Shown here piece after piece: positions 40,864 to 48,664 of a DNA stretch of 64,000 nt (position 1 is the stretch's first letter; each line of letters begins with the position of its first letter). Source of the stretch: Actinomycetospora endophytica (GTDB lineage Bacteria > Actinomycetota > Actinomycetes > Mycobacteriales > Pseudonocardiaceae); the NCBI RefSeq assembly GCF_021026375.1, contig NZ_JAJNDB010000010.1, positions 62,001 through 126,000 on the forward strand, in the 5' to 3' direction. Under the pieces are notes generated by a model. It was not told the origin of the DNA. It ran no database searches and was given only the letters and a program-made list of their open reading frames with translations. The position numbers and the translations under genes are program-made.

Positions 40864-41202
40864 GTGACTCTCCTGTCCGACCCCCAGCCCCACCGCGCCG
40901 CCCCGGTCCCCGCCGCGGGACCGGTGCGCCGCCGCCCGAGCACGACCATCGCGCTGCTGCGCGCCGTGACCGCGGCCGTCGCGAGCCTCGACGAGGTGGA
41001 CTACGGCCCCTCCACCTACGCGGCCCGCCGGCACCTCGACCAGATGCTGCGCGACGCCGTCGACCGCCACCTCGAGCGCGTGGGCGAGGACGGCCCCGTC
41101 GCGGCCGTCCCGGCGGTGCGCGTGGCCTGCGCGCACCTGGCCGCCGGCGACCTCGAGGACGCCTACCTCGCCCTGCTCACCGCGCGCGACCTGCTGCGAT
41201 GA
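40864..41202 (+). CDS. Small hypothetical protein, module B (112 residues)
   Basis: GTG 40864 opens a 112-residue paralog of the protein at 39471. The N-terminal ~30 residues are Pro/Arg-rich; the body is helical (LLRAVTAAVASLDEVDYGPS, AARRHLDQMLRDAVDRHLER) and ends AVRVACAHLAAGDLEDAYLA, LLTARDLLR. Its stop overlaps the partner gene at 41199, exactly as in module A. Function unknown. Confidence 0.7.
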   Translation: MTLLSDPQPHRAAPVPAAGPVRRRPSTTIALLRAVTAAVASLDEVDYGPSTYAARRHLDQMLRDAVDRHLERVGEDGPVAAVPAVRVACAHLAAGDLEDAYLALLTARDLLR

Positions 41203-41885
41203 GCCGGCCCGAGCGCCGTCCGGGCACCCGCCGACCGGTCGACACCGCGCCGTCCGGACCCACCGTCGCGTCCTACCTGGCGCCGGTGGTGCCGGAGGTC
41301 GCGGCGCTGCTGGGCGCGGCCGAGCGCGTGCTCGTGGCGTGCGGGCGGGCCGAGGACGCGCACGCGGACCGCGCCATCCGGATCGCCGCGACGACTGACT
41401 CGTGCACCCTGCCGGTCACCGCCGTCGTCGGGCCGGGGCTGCCGGTGCCACTCGCCTCGCGGGTCGCGTTCCGCGCGCTCCAGCGCCTGGCGGTGGCCCT
41501 GCGCCCGGTGCTGCGCGAGGCCCCGGGGGCGTGGACGTCGCCGGCCGGCGACGACCTGGTGGCCTTCCGGGCGCTCCGGGTGGACACCACCGACCTGGCG
41601 ATCCTCGGGCAGGCCGCCGCGCGACTGAGCCACCCCCGCCGGACGAGGGAGGGCACGCTCGGCGGGGCGATCGAGTCGCTGGGGCCCGGTGAGCCGCCCG
41701 ACCACCGCCACCCCGCGGCGCTGGGGTGCCTGCTCGCCGTCGTCGTACCCGTCGTCGACCCGGTGGCCGTCACGCTGCACGAGGCCGCGCAGCGCCACCC
41801 CGACGTCCCGGTCCTCGATGCGGCGATCCTCGCGGCGCACCGGGAGGTCGGGCGTCGGGTCGTCGGTGCGCTCTCGCGCCTGTGA
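41199..41885 (+). CDS. Hypothetical protein, module B partner (228 residues)
   Basis: An Ala/Val/Arg-rich helical protein with no recognised domain; segments include PVVPEVAALLGAAERVLVAC, LPVPLASRVAFRALQRLAVA and LLAVVVPVVDPVAVTLHEAA. No signal peptide; hydrophobic stretches are short. It occupies the place taken by the mycothiol-type enzyme in module A but is not similar to it. The C-terminal GALSRL and TGA are read from a solo arm of the palindromic repeat. Confidence 0.65.
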   Translation: MSRPERRPGTRRPVDTAPSGPTVASYLAPVVPEVAALLGAAERVLVACGRAEDAHADRAIRIAATTDSCTLPVTAVVGPGLPVPLASRVAFRALQRLAVALRPVLREAPGAWTSPAGDDLVAFRALRVDTTDLAILGQAAARLSHPRRTREGTLGGAIESLGPGEPPDHRHPAALGCLLAVVVPVVDPVAVTLHEAAQRHPDVPVLDAAILAAHREVGRRVVGALSRL

Positions 41886-41890
41886 GCGCT
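41865..41890 (+). repeat. Solo left arm of the TAGGTGCGC repeat
   Basis: GGTGCGCTCTCGCGCCTGTG at 41865-41884 matches the left outer arm of repeat copy 5 (GGTGCGCTGTCGCGCTTGTG) at 18 of 20 positions and provides the same GALSRL-stop ending. No right arm or inner stem follows. It looks like a remnant of a deleted copy. Confidence 0.65.
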
Positions 41891-41990
41891 TTCCGCACGG
41901 CGAGGGCGCCGCTACGGGTCGAGCGGATCTCCGTCGGGCCACGTCGTGACTCCCTGATCTCGTGTTGACCCGGGCCGACCGTGGCCGCGA

Positions 41991-42746
41991 TCAGATGAGC
42001 ACGGGAATCGGGTCCGATCCGCGCGACGCCTCCCGCCCGGGCAGCACCCGGGTGAGCGCGAACGCCCCGGCCGCGACCACGAGCCCCGCGACGGTGTCGA
42101 GAACGAAGTGGTGCCCGGTCGCGAGGACCACCGCGATCGTGACCACCACATGGACGACGCCCAGCGCGCGCACCCACGCCTGGGTGGACAGCAGCGCCAG
42201 GCCGATCGCCACCACCCCGGCCCACGCGACGTGCAGCGACGGCATCGCGGCGAACGGGTCCGGCGGCGCCGGCTCCCCGCAGGTCAGGCCCGATCCGGGC
42301 AGCAGACAGGGCGGGGCCGTCGGGTAGAGCCAGAACGCCGCGTAGGCGATCAGCGTGGTCGCGACGAAGGCGGTGCGCATGCTGCGGTAGCCCTCGACGT
42401 CCCGGACGACGAGCAGGATCGCGACGAGGGCCGGGGCGAGATAGATGCTGTCGGCGTAGTACAGGTGCGCGGCGCCGGACAACCACGGGTGGCCGGCCAG
42501 CGCCGCGTACCAGCTGGGCTCGACGTCGATGCCCCAGGCGCTCTCGAGGCCCCACACCGCCCGGCTGTGGGCGTCGGCGTCCGTGACGTCCCCGGCCGCG
42601 TGCGGCGCGACGAGGTCGTAGACGTGGAGCAGGACCACCAGCAGGACCAGCTCGAAGACCGCGAGCCTGGCGCTCTCCCACCGGCGCTGGTGGGTCAGAC
42701 CGCTCCCGGCCACGGCGCCGGTCGACCCGGCCGGCGTCAGGATCAC
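41991..42746 (-). CDS. PAP2-family membrane phosphatase/transferase
   Basis: The 251-residue membrane protein has about six helices. The PAP2/inositolphosphotransferase motifs are in FAAMPSLHVAWAGVVA (PSLH) and LATGHHFVLDTVAG (HxxxD). Such proteins remove phosphate from membrane lipids or transfer polar heads, with the active site on the outer face. It is divergent from the leader at 42906 and ends 105 bp from the converging module B gene. Confidence 0.85.
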   Translation of the reverse strand: MILTPAGSTGAVAGSGLTHQRRWESARLAVFELVLLVVLLHVYDLVAPHAAGDVTDADAHSRAVWGLESAWGIDVEPSWYAALAGHPWLSGAAHLYYADSIYLAPALVAILLVVRDVEGYRSMRTAFVATTLIAYAAFWLYPTAPPCLLPGSGLTCGEPAPPDPFAAMPSLHVAWAGVVAIGLALLSTQAWVRALGVVHVVVTIAVVLATGHHFVLDTVAGLVVAAGAFALTRVLPGREASRGSDPIPVLI

Positions 42747-42905
42747 GGACGTCAGTATTACCGGGCACCCTCCGGCCGCTTCCCCCGGTGTCGACGTCCG
42801 TGCTCGTCAGCCGACGGACGATTCCCGACCGGCGTGTGATTGCACACCGGTATCGGTCGAACACTCCGGGTTGCGTCGACGCGTCCGGTTCCGCACGATC
42901 AGGTC

Positions 42906-42980
42906 ATGGATCGGGGCTGGCGGTTCGCGTGGCGTCGCCACGTCGACCTCATGCGCCTCGACGCCACCACCTGTTCGTGA
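42906..42980 (+). CDS. Cysteine-containing leader peptide of the first SsuCBA-SsuD operon (24 residues)
   Basis: ATG 42906 gives FAWRRHVDLMRLDATTCS before TGA. The RRHVDL.R core and Cys two codons from the stop are canonical. The permease gene starts only 37 bp later, closer than in other cases, so control may act on translation rather than through a long attenuator. Confidence 0.85.
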   Translation: MDRGWRFAWRRHVDLMRLDATTCS

Positions 42981-43017
42981 CACACGCCGCCTCACTCCTT
43001 CCACACCCGGAGCCCGT

Positions 43018-43866
43018 GTGTCCACCACCTTCCCGGGCGCGCCCGCGCGCACCTACGACTCCGAACCGACCCGCACCGACCCGCCGTCGGGACGCCGTCG
43101 TCGAACCCCGACCTGGCAGCGCTGGATCAGCCCGATCGCGATCGTCGTCGTCTGGCAGCTCGCGTCGACGACGGGCCTGCTCGCCGAGGACGAGCTCGCC
43201 TCGCCCTGGCGCGTCGTCACCGCGGCCGTCGACGTCACCCGCAGCGGGGAACTGCCCGAGGGCCTCGCGATCTCGCTCGGGCGGGTCGTCGCCGGCTTCC
43301 TGATCGGCGGTCTCGTCGGGCTCGTCCTCGGCGTGTGGTCGGGCCTGTCGCGCTGGGGCGGGCTGATCGTCGACCCGCCGGTGCAGATGCTGCGGACGAT
43401 GCCGCACCTCGCACTGGTGCCGCTGTTCATCCTGTGGTTCGGCGTCGACGAGACGCCGAAGATCCTGCTCGTCGCGCTCGGGGTGCTCTTCCCGATCTAC
43501 CTCAACGTGCACGCCGGGGTCCGCGGGGTCGACCCCAAGCTGCTCGAGATGGCCCGGGTGTCCGGGTTCGACCGGCGGGAGATCCTGCGTCACGTCGTCG
43601 TGCCCGGCGCGCTGCCGTCCGCCCTGACGGGCCTGCGCCTGGCGCTGGGCATCGCCTGGCTCTCGATCGTCGTCGCCGAGACGGTGTCCTCCGACACCGG
43701 CCTCGGCTACATGATCAACAACGCGCGGGAGTTCCTGCGCACCGACGTCATCGTCGTGGGCCTCGTCGTCTACGCCGTGCTCGGGCTGGGCACCGACGCG
43801 CTGGTGCGGGCCCTGGAACGGCGGGCGCTGCGCTGGCGCCCGACGATCGCCGGGACGGACTCGTGA
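43018..43866 (+). CDS. ABC transporter permease, sulfonate/taurine type (SsuC-like), first system
   Basis: The 282-residue protein (GTG start) has six membrane helices. The binding-protein-dependent permease loop is in VSGFDRREILRHVVVPGALP, with GLRLALGIAWLSIVVAE following, as in SsuC/TauC. It forms the channel of an importer with the next two genes. The order permease-ATPase-binding protein-SsuD and the Cys leader support sulfonate uptake. The stop overlaps the ATPase start (GTGA). Confidence 0.9.
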   Translation: MSTTFPGAPARTYDSEPTRTDPPSGRRRRTPTWQRWISPIAIVVVWQLASTTGLLAEDELASPWRVVTAAVDVTRSGELPEGLAISLGRVVAGFLIGGLVGLVLGVWSGLSRWGGLIVDPPVQMLRTMPHLALVPLFILWFGVDETPKILLVALGVLFPIYLNVHAGVRGVDPKLLEMARVSGFDRREILRHVVVPGALPSALTGLRLALGIAWLSIVVAETVSSDTGLGYMINNAREFLRTDVIVVGLVVYAVLGLGTDALVRALERRALRWRPTIAGTDS

Positions 43867-44582
43867 GCACCCCCGCGGAGACCGCACCCGCGCACGTCGC
43901 CGGGCTCGTCCGGGACTTCGGCGGGCGCCGCGTCCTGGACGGGCTGGACCTCACCGTCGCGCCCGGCGAGTTCGTCGCGCTGCTCGGGCGCAGCGGGTCG
44001 GGGAAGAGCACGCTGCTGCGGGTGCTCGCGGGGCTCGACGACACCGCGGCCGAGGGCGTCTCGGGCACCGTCGAGGTCCCGGGGTCGCTCGCGGTCGCGT
44101 TCCAGGAGCCGCGGCTGCTGCCGTGGCGCAGCGTCCGCGACAACGTCCGGCTCGGGCTGCACCGCGACGACGCCATAGAGGCCGCGGGCCGGGCGCTCGA
44201 CGAGGTCGGGCTGACCGGCCGGGCCGACGCGTGGCCGCTCACCCTCTCCGGCGGCGAGGCGCAGCGGGCGTCGCTGGCCCGCGCGCTGGTCCGCGAGCCC
44301 GAGCTGCTCCTGCTCGACGAGCCGTTCGGCGCCCTCGACGCGCTGACCCGCATCGCCATGCACGACCTGGTGCTCGACCTCTGGACGCGCCACCGCCCCG
44401 GGATCCTGCTGGTCACCCACGACGTCGACGAGGCGCTCGCGCTGGCCGACCGGGTCGTCGTCCTCGACGGCGGGCGCATCGTCGCCGACCACGCTCCGGG
44501 TCCCCGCCCCCGTCACGACACGAGCGCGCTGCGGGCCACGGTGCTCGCGGAGCTCGGGGTGATCGACGATGCGACGACGTAG
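43863..44582 (+). CDS. ABC transporter ATP-binding protein (SsuB-like), first system
   Basis: The 239-residue protein has Walker A GRSGSGKST, Q-loop AFQEPRLLPW, signature LSGGEAQRASLARALV, Walker B LLLLDEPFGALD and switch VTHDVDEAL. AFQEPRLLPW is typical of the sulfonate/nitrate/taurine ATPase group. GTG overlaps the permease stop; the binding-protein gene starts 14 bp before its end. Confidence 0.92.
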   Translation: MSTPAETAPAHVAGLVRDFGGRRVLDGLDLTVAPGEFVALLGRSGSGKSTLLRVLAGLDDTAAEGVSGTVEVPGSLAVAFQEPRLLPWRSVRDNVRLGLHRDDAIEAAGRALDEVGLTGRADAWPLTLSGGEAQRASLARALVREPELLLLDEPFGALDALTRIAMHDLVLDLWTRHRPGILLVTHDVDEALALADRVVVLDGGRIVADHAPGPRPRHDTSALRATVLAELGVIDDATT

Positions 44583-45561
44583 GGCCGTCGTCGTCACCCT
44601 CGTGGCGCTGGCCCTGCTCGTCACGGGCTGCTCCTCGGTGCCGCGCTCGCGGCCCCCGGTCCAGCCGCCCGCCGACCCGACGGGCGTCGTGCTGCGGGTG
44701 GGCGACCAGAAGGGCGGCGTGGCGTCGCTGCTGCGCGCGGCGAACCTGCTCGCCGGGATGCCGTACCGGGTGGAGTTCACGACGTTCACCGCCGGCCCGC
44801 CGCTCATCGAGGCCGCCCGGGCCGGGGCGATCGACCTCGGCCAGACCGGCAACACCCCGGTGATCTTCGCGGCGGCGGCCAAGGCCCGCGTCCAGCTCGT
44901 CTCCGCCTCGCAGGGCAACGTCGTCTCGGACGCGATCCTCGTCCCGAAGGACTCCCCGATCCGCACCGTCGCCGACCTGCGCGACAAGCGCATCGCCGTC
45001 GGGAAGGGGACCTCGGCCCACGGCCAGCTGCTCGAGACGCTGCGCGCGGCGGGCATGACGCTCGACGACGTCGACCCGAGCTACCTCCAGCCCAGCGACG
45101 CCTACGCGGCGTTCAAGCAGGGCCAGGTCGACGCGTGGGCCACCTGGGATCCCTACACCGCGCAGGCCCAGCTCGAGGCGGGCGCGCGGGTGATCGCCAC
45201 CGGGGACGGGACGGCGAACGGGTACTCGTTCCAGGTCGCGAGCAACGAGGCGCTCGCCGACGCCCGCAAGCAGGCGGCGATCGCCGACTTCCTGCGCCGG
45301 GTCGACGCCGCCATGCGCTACTCCGACACCCACCGCGACCAGCGGGCCGTGGTCTGGAGCAAGGAGACCAAGCTCGCGCTGCCCGTCACGCAGCTGGCCG
45401 CCGCCCGCGGCCCCGACCTCCCGGTACCGATGGACGACCGACTCGTCGCCTCGGAGCAGGAGCTGGCGGACGCGTTCTCCGACGCCGGGGTGATCCCCGG
45501 GCGGGTGCGCTTCGCCGACATCGTCGACCACCGATTCGAAGCGAAGGGGGCCGCACCATGA
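44569..45561 (+). CDS. ABC transporter substrate-binding lipoprotein (SsuA-like), first system
   Basis: The 330-residue protein has a lipoprotein signal (VVVTLVALALLVTGCSSVP, lipobox Cys near residue 21). The SsuA-like body contains VLRVGDQKGGVASLLRAANL, ARAGAIDLGQTGNTPVIFAA, GKGTSAHGQLLETLRAAGMT and GQVDAWATWDPYTAQAQLEA. It binds the substrate, likely an aliphatic sulfonate, outside the membrane. Overlaps both neighbours. Confidence 0.9.
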   Translation: MRRRRAVVVTLVALALLVTGCSSVPRSRPPVQPPADPTGVVLRVGDQKGGVASLLRAANLLAGMPYRVEFTTFTAGPPLIEAARAGAIDLGQTGNTPVIFAAAAKARVQLVSASQGNVVSDAILVPKDSPIRTVADLRDKRIAVGKGTSAHGQLLETLRAAGMTLDDVDPSYLQPSDAYAAFKQGQVDAWATWDPYTAQAQLEAGARVIATGDGTANGYSFQVASNEALADARKQAAIADFLRRVDAAMRYSDTHRDQRAVVWSKETKLALPVTQLAAARGPDLPVPMDDRLVASEQELADAFSDAGVIPGRVRFADIVDHRFEAKGAAP

Positions 45562-46625
45562 TCGTCCCGCACTGGTTCCTGCCCACGTCCGGTGACGCGC
45601 GCGGCATCGTCGCGCGTCGTCATGCCGACCGAGGCGATGTCGGCGACGCCGCCCGGGGCGCCGACATCGACTACCTCGCCCAGATCGCCCGCGCCGCGGA
45701 GCACCTCGGCTTCACCGGCGTCCTCACCCCGACCGGGACGTTCTGCGAGGACGCCTGGATCACGACGGCGGCCCTGCTGCGCGAGACCCGGACGCTGCGC
45801 TACCTCGTCGCGTTCCGGCCGGGGCTGATCTCCCCGACGCTCGCGGCGCAGCAGGCCTCGAGCTACCAGCGGATCTCCGACGGCCGGCTGATGCTCAACA
45901 TCGTCACCGGCGGCGACGCGGTGGAGCAGCAGCGCTTCGGCGACTGGGCCGACCACGACTCCCGCTACGCCCGCACCGACGAGTTCCTGACGGTGCTCCG
46001 GGGCGCCTGGGGCGGCGAGCCGTTCGACTTCTCCGGGGACCAGTACCGCGTCGTCGGCGCCCAGACCTACGCGCCGCCGGACCCGACGCCGCCGATCTAC
46101 TTCGGCGGGTCGTCGGAAGCGGCGCTGCCCGTGGCCGCCCGGCACGCCGACGTCTACCTGACCTGGGGCGAGCCGCCGGCGCTGGTCGCCGAGAAGATCG
46201 GCCGGGTGCGCAAGCTGGCCGACGAGGCCGGCCGGGAGATCCGTTTCGGCATCCGTCTGCACGTCATCACCCGTGACACCGCGGAACAGGCCTGGGCCGA
46301 GGCGCATCGCATGCTCGAGGCGCTCGACCCCGCCGCGATCGAGCGGGCGCAGGCGGCGCTGCGCACCAGCCAGTCGGTCGGGCAGCAGCGGATGCTCGCG
46401 CTGCACGGCGGTTCGGCCGACGACCTGGAGATCAGCCCCAACCTGTGGGCCGGCGTCGGGCTGGTCCGCGGTGGCGCGGGGACGGCCCTCGTCGGGAGCC
46501 ACGAGCAGGTCGCCGAGCGGATCGCCGAGTACCACGAGCTCGGGATCGACGAGTTCGTGCTGTCCGGCTATCCCCACCTCGAGGAGGCCTACCAGGTGGG
46601 CGAGGGCGTGCTCCCCCTCCTGTGA
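45558..46625 (+). CDS. ssuD: FMNH2-dependent alkanesulfonate monooxygenase (SsuD-like)
   Basis: The 355-residue protein follows SsuD throughout: VPHWFLPTSGDARGIVARRH, HLGFTGVLTPTGTFCEDAW, FRPGLISPTLAAQQASSYQR, LMLNIVTGGDAVEQQRFGDW, PPIYFGGSSEAALPVAARHA and YLTWGEPPALVAEKI. It would split sulfonates taken up by the importer into aldehyde and sulfite. ATG overlaps the binding-protein stop. No SsuE flavin reductase accompanies it. Confidence 0.92.
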   Translation: MIVPHWFLPTSGDARGIVARRHADRGDVGDAARGADIDYLAQIARAAEHLGFTGVLTPTGTFCEDAWITTAALLRETRTLRYLVAFRPGLISPTLAAQQASSYQRISDGRLMLNIVTGGDAVEQQRFGDWADHDSRYARTDEFLTVLRGAWGGEPFDFSGDQYRVVGAQTYAPPDPTPPIYFGGSSEAALPVAARHADVYLTWGEPPALVAEKIGRVRKLADEAGREIRFGIRLHVITRDTAEQAWAEAHRMLEALDPAAIERAQAALRTSQSVGQQRMLALHGGSADDLEISPNLWAGVGLVRGGAGTALVGSHEQVAERIAEYHELGIDEFVLSGYPHLEEAYQVGEGVLPLL

Positions 46626-46673
46626 GGCAGGGCGGGCTTGGCGATCAGCGCGGGATCGACTAGGAAAGGTGTC

Positions 46674-46751
46674 ATGAGTCCGGCTCTGGTCCGACGTCTG
46701 CACGTCGACCTCTGCCGCACGCCGTCGATGGGCTGTCGTCCCGTCCGCTGA
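46674..46751 (+). CDS. Cysteine-containing leader peptide upstream of OsmC gene (25 residues)
   Basis: ATG 46674, preceded by AGGAAAGG, gives ALVRRLHVDLCRTPSMGCRP before VR and stop. Two Cys codons. The LVRRLHVDLCR core is identical to that of the leader at 40640. The OsmC gene starts 115 bp downstream with a hairpin between. Confidence 0.87.
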   Translation: MSPALVRRLHVDLCRTPSMGCRPVR

Positions 46752-46813
46752 GCCTCCGCTCGTCCGCCCGGCTCCTCCGGGATCCGGTTCCGCGCGCCCG
46801 CGCACCCCTCCCG

Positions 46814-46836
46814 ACCGGCCGCACTCCGCGGCCGGT
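46814..46836 (+). promoter_or_regulatory. Hairpin between Cys leader and OsmC start
   Basis: ACCGGCCGC (46814-46822) pairs with GCGGCCGGT (46828-46836), a perfect 9-bp stem with loop ACTCC, ending 30 bases before the ATG at 46867. It could be the terminator or translation-blocking arm of an attenuator driven by the leader. Confidence 0.5.
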
Positions 46837-46866
46837 GATCACGTCTGCCCCCAGGAGAGCTCTGTC

Positions 46867-47349
46867 ATGGCCATTGCGCCCAAGGAGTCCGTCGTCCCCT
46901 TCGCCGTCCACAGCGAGGGCACCGGCGTCTTCCAGACCCTCACCGCCGGCGGCGAGGGCGGTCACGTCTTCACCGCCGACGCCTACCCGGCCTTCGGCGG
47001 CCAGGACTCCGCCCCGAGTCCGCTGTTCTACGCGCTCGGCGCGCTGACCTCGTGCAACCAGGTCACCGCCAGCCTCGTCGCGAAGGACCTCGGCGTCTCG
47101 CTCGGGCAGTGGTCCTTCGACATCCAGGGCGACCTCGACACCGCGGTCCTGGTGGGCGGCGCCGACGGCAACGCGAACTTCGACAAGGTCGAGGTGCGCG
47201 CCACCGTCGAGACCGACGCGACCGCGGAGCAGTTCGAGACCCTGATCTCCGAGACCGAGCGCCGCTGCCCCGTCACGCAGCTCTTCCAGCGCAGCGGCCT
47301 GGAGTTCGTCAATACCTGGACCCGCGCCGAGCTGCCCGCGACCGTCTGA
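46867..47349 (+). CDS. OsmC family protein (thiol peroxidase-type)
   Basis: The 160-residue protein has the OsmC fold with its two redox cysteines in LFYALGALTSCNQVTASLVA and TERRCPVTQLFQRSGLEF. Members reduce organic hydroperoxides or act as small thiol carriers. A leader with Cys codons makes it part of the cysteine-responsive set; some OsmC-like proteins in sulfur operons may handle sulfur or persulfide groups (inference). AGGAGAG precedes the ATG. Confidence 0.88.
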   Translation: MAIAPKESVVPFAVHSEGTGVFQTLTAGGEGGHVFTADAYPAFGGQDSAPSPLFYALGALTSCNQVTASLVAKDLGVSLGQWSFDIQGDLDTAVLVGGADGNANFDKVEVRATVETDATAEQFETLISETERRCPVTQLFQRSGLEFVNTWTRAELPATV

Positions 47350-47362
47350 GCAGGCCCGGACC

Positions 47363-47396
47363 CGGAGGGCGTCGTCGACCATGACGGCGCCCTCCG
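47363..47396 (+). terminator. Terminator hairpin after the OsmC gene
   Basis: CGGAGGGCG (47363-47371) pairs with CGCCCTCCG (47388-47396) beginning 13 bases after the stop. Confidence 0.8.
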
Positions 47397-47579
47397 TGCC
47401 GTGCTCGGACACCGCCGCCGACCTTGATCACCATGCGTGACGGTTGTCGACACAAGTCACTGAGACGGGTCACACAGCGCCGTCGGCACCCTTGACCCTC
47501 CTGCAACCTGCGTCACAAGATTCAGGGACCGACCCGGAAGCAGTCCTCCGGATCGGACCACCACCACGAGGAGGACGGC

Positions 47580-47657
47580 ATGGGTGAGCTCGCCTTGTGC
47601 CGCCGCCGTCACCTCGACTTCAAGCGCACCGCCAGCGCGGTCTGTCGCTCTTCCTAG
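47580..47657 (+). CDS. Cysteine-containing leader peptide of the second importer/flavoprotein operon (25 residues)
   Basis: ATG 47580, with a very strong GAGGAGG site upstream, gives ALCRRRHLDFKRTASAVCRS before S and stop. The RRH[VL]D core and Cys near the end fit the family; an extra Cys lies before the core. It starts an operon running to at least 54299. Confidence 0.87.
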   Translation: MGELALCRRRHLDFKRTASAVCRSS

Positions 47658-47667
47658 AGCCCGACCC

Positions 47668-47695
47668 GGCACGCCGCTCGCGCACGAGCCGTGCC
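47668..47695 (+). promoter_or_regulatory. Hairpin just after the leader peptide
   Basis: GGCACG (47668) and GCTCG (47676-47680) pair with CGAGC (47685-47689) and CGTGCC (47690-47695) around loop CGCA with a small bulge. It starts 11 bases after the leader stop, where a stalled ribosome would disrupt it, and 116 bases before the permease gene. Confidence 0.5.
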
Positions 47696-47811
47696 CCCGA
47701 GTCCTCCCGGACCGCGCTACCTCCGCACGTCCACCTCCGTCCGTCCCCTCTCCCGGGAACGGCGGGTGACGGCTGCGCGCGCCCGGGGCCCACCGAACCC
47801 GAAGGGCACCC

Positions 47812-48663
47812 GTGTCCGCACCACCGGTCGTCCCCGACCGCGCGTCCCCGTCCGTCCCCGCGCTGCGTGACCTGCCGCTGCGCGCCGCCCGGGAGCGACG
47901 CCGGGTCCCGCGCGCCGTCCGTCGCACCCTCGTCGTCGTCGCGCTGCTGGTCCTCTGGCAGGTCCTCGCCGAGATCGGGGTGCTCACCCCGGACACGTTG
48001 TCCTCCCCGCTCGACACCATCCGCACCGCGGGCGACATGTTCGCCTCCGGCGACCTCGACACCGCGCTGCTGACCTCGCTGCAGCGCGCCGCGACCGGGC
48101 TCGCGCTCGGCGTCCCGGTCGGCCTGGTGCTGGCGCTGGCCTCGGGCCTGTTGCGCCTGGGCGAGGACGTGATCGACAGCCCGATGCAGATGCTGCGCAC
48201 GCTGCCCTTCCTCGGGATCACCCCGCTGCTGATCCTCTGGTTCGGCATCGGGGACACCCCGAAGATCGCGCTGGTCTTCCTCGGCGTCTGCTTCCCGGTC
48301 TACGTCAACACGCTGGTCGGCATCCGCAACGTCGACGCGCGCCTGGTGGAGGCGGCCCGCACGTTCGGGGCCGGCCGCTGGAGCGTCATCCGCTCGGTGG
48401 TGCTCCCCGGCGCGCTGCCGAACATCCTGGTCGGGCTCCGGCTGGCGCTCGGGATCGCGTGGCTCGCGCTCGTCGTCGGCGAGCAGATCTCCTCCGACGG
48501 CGGTATCGGGTCGCTGATGCTGCAGGCCCAGGACAACCTGCGCACCGACCGGATCGTCGTCTGCCTGGTCATCTACGCCCTGCTCGGGCTGATCTCCGAC
48601 CTCGTCGTCCGCGTGCTCGAGCGGGTCCTGCTCACCTGGCGCCAGGGTCTGGAGGCGAGCTGA
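47812..48663 (+). CDS. ABC transporter permease (SsuC-like), second system
   Basis: The 283-residue, six-helix permease has the conserved loop ARTFGAGRWSVIRSVVLPGA followed by ALPNILVGLRLALGIAWLAL. Closely related to the first-system permease at 43018. GTG start. The ATPase gene begins 1 bp after the stop. It heads an operon whose downstream enzymes are flavoprotein/ferredoxin pairs rather than SsuD. Confidence 0.9.
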   Translation: MSAPPVVPDRASPSVPALRDLPLRAARERRRVPRAVRRTLVVVALLVLWQVLAEIGVLTPDTLSSPLDTIRTAGDMFASGDLDTALLTSLQRAATGLALGVPVGLVLALASGLLRLGEDVIDSPMQMLRTLPFLGITPLLILWFGIGDTPKIALVFLGVCFPVYVNTLVGIRNVDARLVEAARTFGAGRWSVIRSVVLPGALPNILVGLRLALGIAWLALVVGEQISSDGGIGSLMLQAQDNLRTDRIVVCLVIYALLGLISDLVVRVLERVLLTWRQGLEAS

Positions 48664-48664
48664 C

